Positions 32,405 to 43,428 of a stretch of DNA of 64,000 nucleotides are shown in pieces; position 1 is the stretch's first letter, and each line of letters opens with the position of its first letter. Location: positions 1-64,000 of the forward strand of contig JADNRV010000115.1 in assembly GCA_015499995.1 (NCBI GenBank), written 5' to 3'. Source of the DNA: Flammula alnicola (taxonomy: Eukaryota; Basidiomycota; Agaricomycetes; Agaricales; Strophariaceae). The notes beneath the pieces are model-generated. The model was not told the origin of the DNA. It searched no databases and saw only the letters and a list, made by a program, of their open reading frames with translations. The translations under genes were made by a program, and so were the position numbers.

Positions 32405-34210
32405 ATGGGCATCGTCGACTATGGCAGTCCATCCACTGCCCGAGATATGTGAGCAGTGGCCATCGCTTTCATGGGACGTTACACTAACTTGCAAATTATT
32501 GACCAGACGGATCCATGATTATCTTTACGTATTCGCCATCTGTCAGTCGCAGTCGTGCTTCGACTTGAAGAAAAACTCACTCTGGTGTTGTCCGTGCTCG
32601 CAGCCCTTCTTTATTATGATCACGCCATCACTTCAAGTACGTCCGAGCCCACTGGCATTCGTCTTACAATGCCTGACAAAAATTTTAGACCAGGAGATCG
32701 AGTACTTGTGGAGGAGACCAAAGAATCGTAGCTCGTACTGGTTCTTCGTTAATCGTTACCTGGCCTTCTTTGGGAACATAGCCGTGTCTATCTTGGGGTT
32801 TACAACTCTGTCGAGCCAAGTGCGTGTTTTTGCCTTCATAACGGACCATTTAAGTTACCTATAAATTTTGACAGAGGTTGGTCTAAGAGTTACGCATTTC
32901 CAGTTGGGAGATTGATCATGGGTGTTGAATGAAGCTGCAAGAGATATAGCATGTTTCGCCAGGCTTTACTGTTCGCGAACCAAGTGGTTGTGTGTAGTGA
33001 GTTACCAACCCACTATCCTTGAAGAGCACCCTCTTAATGGTGGAATATTAGTTCTTTTGACATGGCGAATCTATGCTCTATATGGCCGCTCAATGCGAAT
33101 ACTGGCGTGCATGATTGGAAGTGGGGCCATCATGGTTACGATCTCATTGGTGCGTTGTCAAGATCGGAACAGACTTCTGCATCTTTGAGCTGATCGTTGC
33201 TTGGCAGTGGGCGTTGTTCGCTCAAAAAACTGCAACATCGGAAAATGGGAGCGGCTGTCACGTCGGTGTATCGAATGGAACGTATGTGTTCCGCTTTTAT
33301 TTCCTGGGATTTAAATGTCGAATCCAACCATTCGGATACTTTACTGCTTTAGAGCCATTCGTGAGCCTCATTTCCCTTCTGGTATCCCAAGCATACAGAT
33401 GATATTTTCAACGATAAAGGCCTGGCGAGCGCATGGGAGGCACTGTTTGCATACGATTCTATAATCTTCACTCTAACCTTCCTCAAAACATGGAGAGCTC
33501 AACGTGACCATGCAATCACCGGCATCAACATTCCCTTACTCTCTCTTATCCTCAGGGATGGTGTGTTGATATCTATCCGTTTCCTATGATCGTACTCATA
33601 AAAGCCATACTACCACCAGGTGCCATATACTTTGCGTACGTTGTCTTTCCGGCTAACACTGCTTCAAGTATCTTAATCTATGCTTTCGTTCTCGTAGTGT
33701 GATGGCCCTCTGTAATCTGGCCAACATTCTGACTTTTTATGTGAGCCCTCTCGCTCTATGCCTCGTATACTCCGACTGAGCTTTGACGCACATAAAGCTC
33801 GCGGGAGTAAGCGAATGTCGATAATATCCTTTCCAAATCTCTTGACATAATTGCCCATAGCCCTTTTTACGAGGAAGCTTATCCACATTTGCAAGCAGGT
33901 CAGCAACCCTCCGCGTACTGTTTTACATAACTTTTTGACCTGACGTTCAAACAGTATATCCGTGACCATGATGTCCCGCCTCGTGCTCAACCTCCATAGA
34001 ACAGCCGACGTCGGCCTTGACAGCGTAGACCCAACTAGCACGTACGATAGTTTTGCTGCATCCTATTACCTGGATGATACCCTCGACATTGTCAGCTCGA
34101 CGTCAGTGATTTATGACGCAGAGACTAGTGTACGACGATCCCAGTCACGGAGGCGTCGCGCTCATATCAATGACACGACTCAATCCGTACTAGGCGGTGG
34201 AAGGAATTAA
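32405..34210 (+). CDS. DUF6533-family multi-pass membrane protein
   Basis: Exons I can support: 32405-32448, 32507-32541, 32604-32636, 32689-32819, (32876-33050, internal splice uncertain), 33052-33149, 33208-33281, 33353-33360, 33420-33560, 33620-33635, 33698-33740, 33798-33806, 33861-33898, 33955-34210. The DUF6533 signature is clear: RIHDYLYVFAI, LLYYDHAITS, EIEYLWRRPKNRSSYWFFVN and RYLAFFGNIA. Later helices include LLTWRIYALYGRSMRIL and LASAWEALFAYDSIIFTLTF, then a family C-terminus SVTMMSRLVLNLHRTAD and a polar tail ending VLGGGRN. The family is a membrane protein group of unknown function expanded in Agaricomycetes. Exons of 8, 9 and 16 nt are needed to keep the conserved frame. Around 32820-33050 the exact junctions remain open. 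Confidence 0.75.
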
Positions 34211-34323
34211 TGTAATTGCAAATGTATTAACAATCGACCTAAATTTACAATGGGTGCTTTAGAATTGCATCTTGTCTTTCCTAAAACAATGCTCGCAATA
34301 TAATTACATCGACAAGATCGACA

Positions 34324-35850
34324 TTACAAGGCAGCTTCAACTGCCAACTTCAGACGCGCCTCAGCCCCTTGTTCAACAGTGGCCAGGACGAAATCCTTCT
34401 TGAGGTATGCATGTGGCTTTGCCTCCTTGAAGCCTCGCGATTTGGTAAGCGACAGGTCATCTACGATCTCAGGTTCCTGTGCATGCGATTAGGGATAAGT
34501 TGATATGACTTCACTAGTCTGGGTTGGGAACTCACAACGATCAAGGAAGTCTTCACTCCGAACACGGCATCCGAGGTCAGGTACTCATCGCCTTTAATAT
34601 ATAAGGCAGTAGTCAATTTTTCATATCCTGGAGCCTGTCGAACAACGATACAAATGTAATCAGCATTTGAAACAGTTCTCGTCAAATACGCTTGACAAAC
34701 CTGGATTTGCATGTGGAGATGGGCTGGTCGATATATATGCCTTCCAAGTACAGAAATCATTCTCCCGACTGGACCGTCGCCGGGGATGGGATACGATACG
34801 GGACTAAGATGAATGACGGTTTCAGCAATTGGCGAGAGTTGTAAAAGGTGGCCTTTACTAACACGACTGCACGGAAAGAGTATGATCCATCCTCCGCTGT
34901 TTTAAGTCTTCCTCTGCAGTCTGGTTCGACACGATTTTCGTACTGCATTCCCAAGAACAATCAATCAATCAAAATTAAACTAACATGCCAGCGTACGAGA
35001 GAGTGGCCAGTCACATACCTGAGTATCATATTGACCATGGCCATCTGTCTCCCAGGTATCGATGTTTGCGTTCGGGATTGGTTTCCCTTGAATATCAGTT
35101 ACGCGGCCTTCAACGTACATATAGTCGCCCTTTCCTTCGGAGGCTATGGAGTCCCCAAGTTGAACTGAACAAGAACAATCAAAGAAATCATAAGCTGAAG
35201 AGAAAAGCTGAATCATACCGTCGTGTGCGTCGTCCGTGAAGAATGGACCCAGGACGGAGGATTCAGTCGCTCCGGGAGGCTTCGCATTGTTTATCGAATC
35301 AACGAGGGTAGAAACCCCCAAGGTATCGGACAGGAGGATGAACTCTAAGTATGGAGTTTTTAGTCGACCTTCCTCGAAGCGTTTATCCGGTATGAAAGCA
35401 CCTTGACGAATGTCTGAGCACATTTTCCCTGTGTCCGTGAGGAAGTTGATGGCCGTCCTGCGCGTACAATATGTCAGACGAACAAAACCAGAAATTGGGC
35501 AGAATGACGGGAACGTACATCCACTCTTCCGTTGTCAGTGACGTCTCCTTCACAAAAGCATGTAAATGGTCGATCTAATGCAAGTCCTGTCAGTGACGAT
35601 CAAGCGAATGTTTTTCTCTCGTCTACCAGGCTGTGAAAAATGAACTTCGTTCGTTCGTCCTTGCCTATCCAAGGGGCCTTGATCAACAACAAATTGTACG
35701 GTTTTGGGGGCCTGAAGACCTACAAGTCTCATTCATGGCATGCACGTTCGCAGTGATAGACTCGGACGTCATGTTCATGTTCTGCGGTAGTTTGGAGAGG
35801 TCAATTCCATGGTACTTCGCCTTCTCGTTTGCGGCCCTCAATGATTCCAT
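34324..35850 (-). CDS. Intradiol ring-cleavage dioxygenase (hydroxyquinol/catechol 1,2-dioxygenase)
   Basis: Minus strand, exons: about 35746-35850 (or to 35724), 35627-35677, 35519-35574, 35402-35457, 35219-35344, 35019-35164, 34863-34942, 34701-34803, 34536-34634, 34324-34476. The enzyme opens catecholic rings between the hydroxyl groups using Fe(III) and O2. Seen motifs are ETSLTTEEWM, EFILLSDTLGVSTLVDSIN, ATESSVLGPFF, the NANIDTWETDGHGQYDTQY region, YPIPGDGPVG (Tyr ligand) and RHIYRPAHLHMQI (His ligands). The N-terminal domain with STLVDSIN is typical of the hydroxyquinol branch, which sits in lignin-fragment breakdown to 3-oxoadipate; the substrate assignment is inference. No signal peptide, so cytosolic. 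The first intron is problematic: the natural donor after NET leaves the next exon out of frame, so an earlier donor (gtgcat) or a small indel must be assumed. Confidence 0.85.
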
Positions 35851-36942
35851 CGTATAGTTTCGGGAGTTGGATGATTAGGAAGCTGGTGTTTGAGTGGTGC
35901 AGATATAGGAGGGATCGTCACAGATGGAACTACGTGGTAACACGGGACATAGGTAGATAGCACAGTAAGCCACATCCCAATATGACGATCAGGATTCTTC
36001 AGGAAGCACTTGACCACAGAAGCATATGTTTCGGACCAAATAGGCGATTCAGCGTGGGTGCGCGTGAGACTTGCGCTCCCGACTTCGTCTGCTGGTTAGC
36101 AAGCTCCTTCGAGGAAAACAAGAAGCCATCTGACAGAAGCGTTCTCAATGAAATATACCTCTGCGGACGCTGACGTGAGGATCGAAACTCTTTCATGCTC
36201 CACCGGAGCTCAAAAATCCCAAAAATCAATTTTGCAAATGTACTGGCATATTGCAGAGTAAAGACCAAGTTTGAGGATCGGTAAATACATCTCATATCGT
36301 CCAGTGTACAAACCGCTGAAAGAAAGGATTCAGTATCTGAATGATGAAGGTTCACAACAGGAGAAGGTCTGATAAAAGTAAAGTTTGACGAATGTGTTTC
36401 AAGGGAATATCAGGTTTATTGATGATTTCGTCATGCGCGCGGGGCGCGTTAGACAATGTAGATAATAAAGAGCATCATCTTCGAGTATAAAGGGGTGGAC
36501 GAAATATGGAAAATATGACGACGTTGCATTTACTCACAAATTTTTCTACCAGGCATCGCATAACTCCTTCCTGCTTGCCCGACCCAAGGAAATTTCAAAA
36601 GAAATTGAAGACGATACGAGAACTAGCGCATAAAATACTCACATAAACGAACACGTAGCAAGCAAGGAAGAACGAGAAGAAGAGAAAAGAGAGCGTGAAA
36701 GAATTTCCTGAACATATTTGTCTATGTTTGACGACAACCTAAAAAGACATCTTATCTTATCTAATCGTTCCTTTTCTTCCTCGCCACCCTCGTTGGGCTC
36801 TCAGATTCAGAACAATAATTATATAACTTCAAGACAAAGACGATAACAAATGGAAAATCGGATATAGAACAGACTAGGTATAGCCTATAGATGATACAAG
36901 GAACAACACCAAGATGAAGAGGTAAAATATACGTGTCTTACA
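35851..36942. other. Intergenic, dioxygenase promoter and DUF7330 3' side
   Basis: A minus-strand frame (35999-36355) of 118 codons has no motif or splice support. The rest is AT-rich; no gene called. Confidence 0.45.
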
Positions 36943-37874
36943 CTAGAATTGGAATAATCTCCCGAAAAAACCCTGTGTTTTGGAATTTCCCGACGAATTC
37001 ACCTCATCATCGAAATATACCTTGACGCTACCATTGAACGCATCCACAGACAATTCATCGCCGGTCCACTCCGCACCTTCCTCCCACTCCGACGGATCGA
37101 AATGCCCAAGGAAGCTGCGCTGCGTGCGGTCGATGTCGGAGAAGGAGGTCAACAGTGTTTGCACGCTGTTCGAGAATCGAACGCTGCCATTCATTGTCTT
37201 GACACGTATGGGTCCGTGGAATGAGCGGGGGAGGTAGACGCTGACCCGACCATTGGCTGAATGAGAAGTGATTACCAGTGGGAGACGACTCTCCACGGTG
37301 TTTAGGGGGGTTACCTCATGCTAGGTGCAACGATGAGTTAGATCCGACTGCGGGAAAGGTAGACTGACTCACGATCTTCGTCGTAACAGATCCGTTGCGG
37401 GATGTTGTGTGTATATAGACACGTTTATGGTGCTTTATTCGAGCGAGGGCCTCGGTGCTCGTCGGGACCACGAAAATATCAGCATCTACAGAGCCATTCC
37501 GCGATTCGAGGAAAATGTTCTTCCGTGTCTCGTCTGTCTCTCCCGATGGCAGAGGAGGCAGAAAAGCGGATGGAATGTTGAGCGTAGGTTCGATTAGCCA
37601 GGTTCCTTTCACGCTCGAATTCGGTCGGGAGAGGTGGATAAAGTTGGATGGCTTGATATCCGGAACCGAGATGGGTTGGTTTGTTGTTGAAGCTGTTGCA
37701 ATCTGGACTTCTTGGGGAGTATATCCAGGTGGCGGATCATCCTGCATTATCTGGTCAGAATAAGAGCGCATAAGATGGGTGCAAACATACAATTGGAACC
37801 TGCGGCAATGATTTGGCATCATGGAGCTCTGCCGCTAGTTTGCTGGATGCTTGATCTTCTGGTACTACAATCAT
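36943..37874 (-). CDS. DUF7330 domain protein (copy 2)
   Basis: Three exons on the minus strand: 37791-37874, 37373-37741, 36943-37314, about 274 residues. It begins MIVVPEDQASSKLAAELHD, then DDPPPGYTPQ, and carries the same repeated beta-turn units as the copy at 24613: FLESRNGSVDADI, TTSRNGSVTTKI, SANGRVSVYLPRSFHGPI, KTMNGSVRFSN and VDAFNGSVKVYFDDEV. It ends GFFGRLFQF. Exon number, intron phases and the short first exon match the paralogue. The third exon was started at 37314 because only that acceptor aligns the two proteins. Function unknown. Confidence 0.8.
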
Positions 37875-38465
37875 GAGTGTCGTCTTCGTGGGATGTGAAA
37901 GTCAAGAGGAAAGCATTAGCACCGCTGCTGCTTTTAATTGTACGGTTCCCTAACTGCGCTGTGTCAGTGGCTAGTGCGCAGTCGAAATCTGGACTGCGGA
38001 TAGTTTCCTGATTGCAAGACTATACCTGGAATAACAACCAGGAGCTGGCAGCTTCTGTCGGTGCAAATGCGAGCACACCAACTTGAAGAGAAAAAATTAC
38101 ACTTGCGACCAAATTGCAACTTGGAACATGTAAGTAGCAGTAGCTGAGTTGCGCATTGAATGCCTTGGAGAGACCAAGCGTCACCACACAGCTGTACATA
38201 CCGCCGACTCAGGGGTATTACGTAACTTCGAGTTCGTAAGTAGCCGCGTATTTTCGCTCTCGACTTGCTCTCGGCGTCCATCGCCACATCGTCACCGCCA
38301 TTCTTCAGGAAAACAACGCGCAAAGGTAAGTGAATGATTTGTAAAATGGATCTGTAGCATCTAAAATGCATTTTACTTGGGTTCATGAGGCGTTGCTAAT
38401 AATAAACCATACTAATCATCATCGTTGTGAGCAGAGAACGTTATATTTTCCTTCCTGCCTCAATC
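37875..38465. other. Intergenic, divergent promoters of DUF7330 and F-box-like genes
   Basis: About 590 bp; no gene or repeat recognised. Confidence 0.45.
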
Positions 38466-39709
38466 ATGAAGGCTCGGACTACAGCCACAATTCCGCTCGA
38501 TATCATAGAGTCTGTCATCGAAGTAATAGCCACCGACGAAGATACCAGATCTCTCGAGGCAGTTTCGCAGACGTGCCACACCTTGCTTCCACTCTGCCGC
38601 AAACACATCTTCTCGACGATCCGATTGTCCCACAAATCAGATCATTCACGACACTTCAATGACTTGCTCTCTACGAATCCAGATATCGCTCGTTACGTCA
38701 AGCACCTTGAGTATGGTTTGAACAACCCCAGCGATGACCACCAGCAAGGACTCGATGTCCTGCAAAAGCACTCAGACCTGCGGTCTGTCCATCTTTGGTC
38801 GCAAGAGAGGGCAGACTGGAGTGCATTTCCAGCCTCGATCAGATCGTCTTTGCTGTCTCTTATCCAGTTACCCACAATTACCCACCTCAGAATCCGGTCT
38901 TTTATGAATTTTCCTGCGACTGCGCTCCTCAATTGCCATAATCTAATCGATCTCCAAATGGAATTGCTTGAAATCACTTCAGCTGAAGTCAAACACATCT
39001 CCATACGCGACAAAATCCCCACGCCGATCTCATTAAACGCCGAGGGAGACTCCTGCAGCGCCCTCGAGGCACTCCTACAAACCGCAGGACCAGAGCCAGG
39101 TCCCATTGTAGATTTTAGCCTTCTTCAAAGTGCTTCCTTTGACGTAGAGATAAGGGGGGACATTCTCATTGTTCAAGAAGTTATCAAGACGACAACACAA
39201 CTTCAATCCCTCTTTATATTCAGTGAGTGTATAACAACGTACATCATGATCTGGAAAGCTTAACAGTGGTTGATACAGACAGATGGCCTCTTACACTGGC
39301 AGGGCTAGCTGCAAGTCTTAATGCCAATGCATACCGGACACTTAAATCAGCGACATTTGATATTCTTGTCGAAGGAGACGACTTTGATCCACTTTGTGGT
39401 CTCGGTAATGAGCTGAGAATGCTCTCGAAGAACAATGTCCTCGAAGAGCTCAAGCTCATCATATATGTCCAGACTGATGCTCCATGCCGAACTATGTCAG
39501 ACGATTGGTCAGATCTCGATGCAGTGCTGACTGGGCCTGGGTTCTCCTCGCTACGTCGAGTTTCAGTTGAAGTTGTGTGGTGGTCATTTTACAGGGAGAA
39601 AGCGGCAGCGGAAAATGTGTTAAAGAGTTTGACGGCGGAACGATTTCCACGACTCTCAGAGATTAATACAGTCACATTCGAGTTTTCTACCCAGAATGAA
39701 TACCTATAA
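38466..39709 (+). CDS. F-box-like protein, basidiomycete type
   Basis: Two exons: 38466-39222 and 39267-39709, about 399 residues. The N-terminal 50 residues fit a degenerate F-box: TIPLDIIESVIEVIATDED followed by TCHTLLPLCRKHIFSTI. The rest is Leu-rich with irregular repeats (for example DLQMELLEITSAE and LQSLFIF), typical of agaricomycete proteins that pair an F-box with a poorly conserved target-binding region. F-box proteins recruit substrates to SCF ubiquitin ligases; the substrate is unknown. An upstream in-frame extension without ATG exists, so the Met at 38466 is the best start. Confidence 0.7.
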
Positions 39710-40764
39710 TTCAGATCTTACAATAAAGTGGCTGAAATAGCTTTAACACAGGTTCATGTCGATAGCAAACATTTTCAAGTAGTATATTTTTCCACCACCA
39801 ACATCGCCTCGCGGGTCTTACCACAGAGCGACTTCTTGTTTGCGCAACTCCCGGAGCGATGGAGGCAGGTCGAGTTTCCTCAATTTGCCATATGCCGGGG
39901 TCAGCATATTCAGGAATAAAAATGATTTTGACGCTGGAGACCAGTGAGACGAAGGACTGGGGTGAAATTGCAAAGCCAAATTCGATACGAAATGGTGTTG
40001 ATTTTTTATCTTGTGTCAGATATTTGTGTGAGGGCTTGATGGAACGAGTGATCGGGAGTGTTGCGACTGTCGTTATTAGAGTAGAGACGCACCTAGCGGC
40101 CTCCCACCACCTGGGTTTCGACTTTCTATTCCCCCCTTCAACCACATACCACCCCTCGTGTTGTCGCTGACCATCGAAAGCCGGCCCACATCTCATTCAA
40201 GGACGGGGCACACGGCGGCGATATGTGTGAATTGTGCGTGAAAAAACCTAAGTAAAATGCATGTTAGATTAATGAAAATGCTGTAGATCCATTTTTCAAA
40301 TCATTCATTACCTTTCGCGTTAATTTCCCGAGGGACGGCGGTCGAGAGCAAGTCGCGAAGAAAATCATCCATGGCTAAAGAAGGTTGATATTTCCGGCAG
40401 AGCTTGAAACTCCAGCCCGCCAAGCACTCGCTTGTCACTGGTCTGCCGTTCGTCTACGAAGCTCAGAGCTGAGGCAAAATCTAGGAAAAAAAAAGTACTC
40501 CATAGCGTTCTGTAGCATGGCACGGACAATATTGGTAGCGCTACATAACACTACACACCATTGGCGTGACACTGAAAAGGTACCCCTCCACTACAATACT
40601 ACAGCGCCACACAGCACTATGTAGCGCTGTGTTGCCCATGAGGGTTTCCTGATCGACGCCATCATCGGTGCCGTAGTCACTGAAATCATCAGGTAATATG
40701 GTGTCCGAGAACCCTGTAGTACGAGATGATGTAGCGATGGAGTTTAAGCAGTCCGCAACTAAAT
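39710..40764. other. Intergenic
   Basis: A minus-strand frame (39711-40196) is compositionally plain and unsupported. A short palindromic motif (agcgctacata / tatgtagcgct) brackets 40537-40628. Confidence 0.4.
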
Positions 40765-41417
40765 TCACTGGGGGGTCGACACGAATGCGATGATCATTGA
40801 GTATAGCAAGGATCCTGTCAACTTGAAGGTTGGAATCCTGAAAGCGTGCATGAGCTGCCTCAGCGAATCTCGAAGGATAGCCAACTGCTCTTCACACTCC
40901 GCCACCTTCAGCTGCTCCAACTTTTCTTCGGCGGCGAGGGTATCACGCGCCGCCCTAGCAAGGTCGATGGCAGTTTGGGGATCGAGTGACGTGAATTCAG
41001 CACCCTCTTTTGCTGCATTGATAAGAACTCTAAATTCTTGGAGTTCCGAAAGTCCATGTCTTTCCTCGGCGGCAACTCTCAGACGCCTTGCTCTCGCAAG
41101 AGAAATAAGACGCTTCGCCTTATACTCTTCAGCTGCAAGACGGTCTTGATTGGGGTCAGAAGATGTCAGCTAGGTTGAAAAGTGCATCAGAAACACAGCG
41201 CTGAATTGCATAGAACATTGACATACTTTGCGACGCATTAATTTGTTCACTATGGGAGATTTGATGAGTCCAGAGGGATGGATGTGTAATCTGATATTTG
41301 GTGTTTGACGAGAATTCGAGGCAACACCTTGGAGTTATCAGGAGGAAGTGCAGTAACATGGGGTGGTGGGGGTAGGATCGGACCTTCGCCAGAGGTGCAA
41401 CTCGACATATTGGACAT
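40765..41417 (-). CDS. Putative coiled-coil protein, unknown function
   Basis: A minus-strand gene is suggested by a long Ala/Glu/Leu-rich helical segment (DRLAAEEYKAKRLISLARAR, LQEFRVLINAAKEGAEF, RAARDTLAAEEKLEQLKVAE) between about 41150 and 40790. Splicing 41417-41382, 41330-41225 and 41159-40765 gives one open frame from MSNMSSCTSGE, with GT..AG introns. An alternative upstream reading in another frame shows SLPVCPICRVAP, like the last half of a RING finger, but the other zinc ligands are not visible. A different frame at the 3' end (HARFQDSNLQVDRILAILND) also looks coding, so a frameshift or missed intron is possible. Low confidence in the exact model. Confidence 0.4.
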
Positions 41418-42507
41418 ACTGGAAGAGAAGAGAGGACGGTGTGAATCACAGTGTGAGTGAACAACCCCTTGTGTTCGTGTGACGTGACATTGAATGATAT
41501 ACTGTCAGTGTCACGCCGATTGTTTGAACTGCCGCTGTCCTCAAATGAACGTTGAACGAACGTTCAAACCATCATGATGATCCAAGTGCCATCCACTCGC
41601 ATCTCTCCCTATACCCTGACATGCACCGTTGATTATCCCATTGGATTCGAACAAAATCTCTCAACATCTACGGATCATTGGGACTTTACTGGAATCTAAG
41701 TACTAGTAGGAGTTCTGAGTAATCAATCGGCCGCCCGCCTTGCAAAATACGCTCTACTAATTAGATTTTCTGATGATGCGATTCCCTTGAACCGCATGTG
41801 TTTTAGAGACGCCCACAGTCCAGTGGCCGCCCAAGAGGAGCCGATTCTTGCTCCAGCAAGCGGATGAATTACGCTCTCTCATGATCCCATCAATTTAGCC
41901 AAAATTCATATGTACATAAGTAAATGCAAGGCACCGTATGCGCCACGGCAACCCAGAACCTCATCGACCCAAAAAGGGCAAGTGGGTACCAATTCCGAAG
42001 ATACCTTGATTTCCACAGACACTCATGATATCGCAATAGCATACCACAAGAGCTTGTGACTTGGATGGGAGCCTTCGTGCTATCTATGACTTATTTGGAT
42101 TGAGAGGTTTCGAAGCTTGACAGACGTATGGTCGTGAAGCTGGCGGTTTCCACAACAAACTCATTGCCAAATTCAGCAAACACAAGAGGAGTACCTAATT
42201 TGGACTTGGGATTCACCAACTACAAACCCACTGAAAATTGGATGTTTCTCTGAACTTCTTTCGTCTATCTTGTGGCGATTGATGCCTGCAGGGCCACCCG
42301 ACTCGGATGCTCAAGGTGACCGCCAAATCTGGTGGTTCCCCTTATCCCATGCATTACGACACCCCAGGCTCAAATATAAAAATACTTAGGACGTCAGAGA
42401 AATGATGCAGTTAACCGCCCTCCCAATTCTCCAACTATCTAATAGCTACTTCAGTTCGTCAACCGACTTCCTGAATCCCCCAGTCCCTATCTTTTCCCTA
42501 CACAAAA
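41418..42507. other. Intergenic, promoter of the small secreted peptide gene
   Basis: No gene recognised. A TATA-like run (caaatataaaaatactt) lies about 130 bp before the peptide gene's start codon. Confidence 0.45.
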
Positions 42508-42831
42508 ATGCAATTCTCAATTGTTACCACCATCCTTTTTGCCTGTGGTATGTGCTTCTCTCTCGTTTTGCGTATCGCTTTGATCGCTAAGAATGAACAA
42601 TTGCTTTTCTCTAGCGACTCTTTTCGTGTCTGCATCCCCCATTCCCGTGCCCGCGCCATTTAATCCAGTGGTTGCAGAGATCCTTGTACGTATTATTGAA
42701 CCCGAAGCAGTCTGATAGGAAATCTCACAATATGTTTCCAATAGCCCCGAGAAAATGTTGCAGACGTCCCTCTCGCCCGTGAAGCGGACCCCGAGCCTCT
42801 CCCGATATGCACAAAATTCCAGTGCAATTGA
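42508..42831 (+). CDS. Small secreted peptide precursor with C-terminal CTKFQC loop
   Basis: Three exons, 42508-42547, 42615-42685 and 42745-42831, give a 65-residue protein. It starts with a signal peptide (MQFSIVTTILFACATLFVSA), continues as an acidic, Pro-rich propeptide (SPIPVPAPFNPVVAEILP, then RENVADVPLAR) and ends EADPEPLPICTKFQCN. Only the signal segment and the last eight residues contain Cys, so the final two can form one disulfide loop. The residues after LAR read as dipeptides EA-DP-EP-LP, the specificity of Ste13/DPP-IV type aminopeptidases that trim fungal pheromone precursors, which would leave ICTKFQCN. There is only a monobasic Arg, no Kex2 Lys-Arg pair. All introns are GT..AG and in phase. 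A signalling-peptide role is inference. Confidence 0.65.
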
Positions 42832-43428
42832 ACAGTTAGACCCGCTGCTGTCTTGCACGGCTATTTATGGCGGACAGGACAGGACATCAAACCCACCTTT
42901 CTGGATGTCTACCCTCCTTAAGGAGGATCGCTCAAAGTTCATTCAAGAAAACGGAACCAATTCGACTTCTTCCACTCCTTTAAGACCGCGTTCGAGATAG
43001 ACCACTCATCGCTGGGCGACATTCACCGACCCCACATCATCATCACCATCCTTTCGCATTCGCTTTCTAGATATCGTCGCCACGCTTTGCATCTTTGTTT
43101 TGTAGCCATACGTATGCTTTCTCTTGTTCGATCGTTTATTTAAACTGCTTTTGCGTCGAGATTTCTCCGCTGCTATCTCTGTATTATATACGTATTATCT
43201 TCGCTTGACTTGGGACTATGGTTTCTTGCACTCATCTGTAGCTCTGTTTCGAATTATTTAAATTCTAATCGTTTAAAATTCGAGAGCGCTTTTGCCATTC
43301 TTTGAGGCTTGAAACAGAACATCTGGGTTCTCCGATTATGCAAACGGTATAGATTAGAGTATGCAAACTCTTTCGCAAGGTATCTTATTCCAAGTTGTCC
43401 AACTGACAGGTAAAAGCTGTATCTATAA
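42832..43428. other. Intergenic, convergent 3' ends
   Basis: Pyrimidine-rich downstream sequence of the peptide gene meeting the 3' end of the NFX1 gene. No gene seen. Confidence 0.5.

Noticed and set aside
35999..36355. 118-codon minus-strand frame between dioxygenase and DUF7330 gene
   Set aside because: No motif, no homology recalled, no splice support.
39711..40196. 161-codon minus-strand frame downstream of the F-box-like gene
   Set aside because: Plain composition and no recognisable domain; convergent 3' region more likely non-coding.
40537..40628. Short inverted motif agcgctacata
   Set aside because: Only 11 bp with imperfect surroundings; too short to claim a mobile element.
41380..41464. 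RING finger suggested by SLPVCPICRVAP
   Set aside because: Only the last CPxC pair is visible; the other ligands and a continuous frame are missing.
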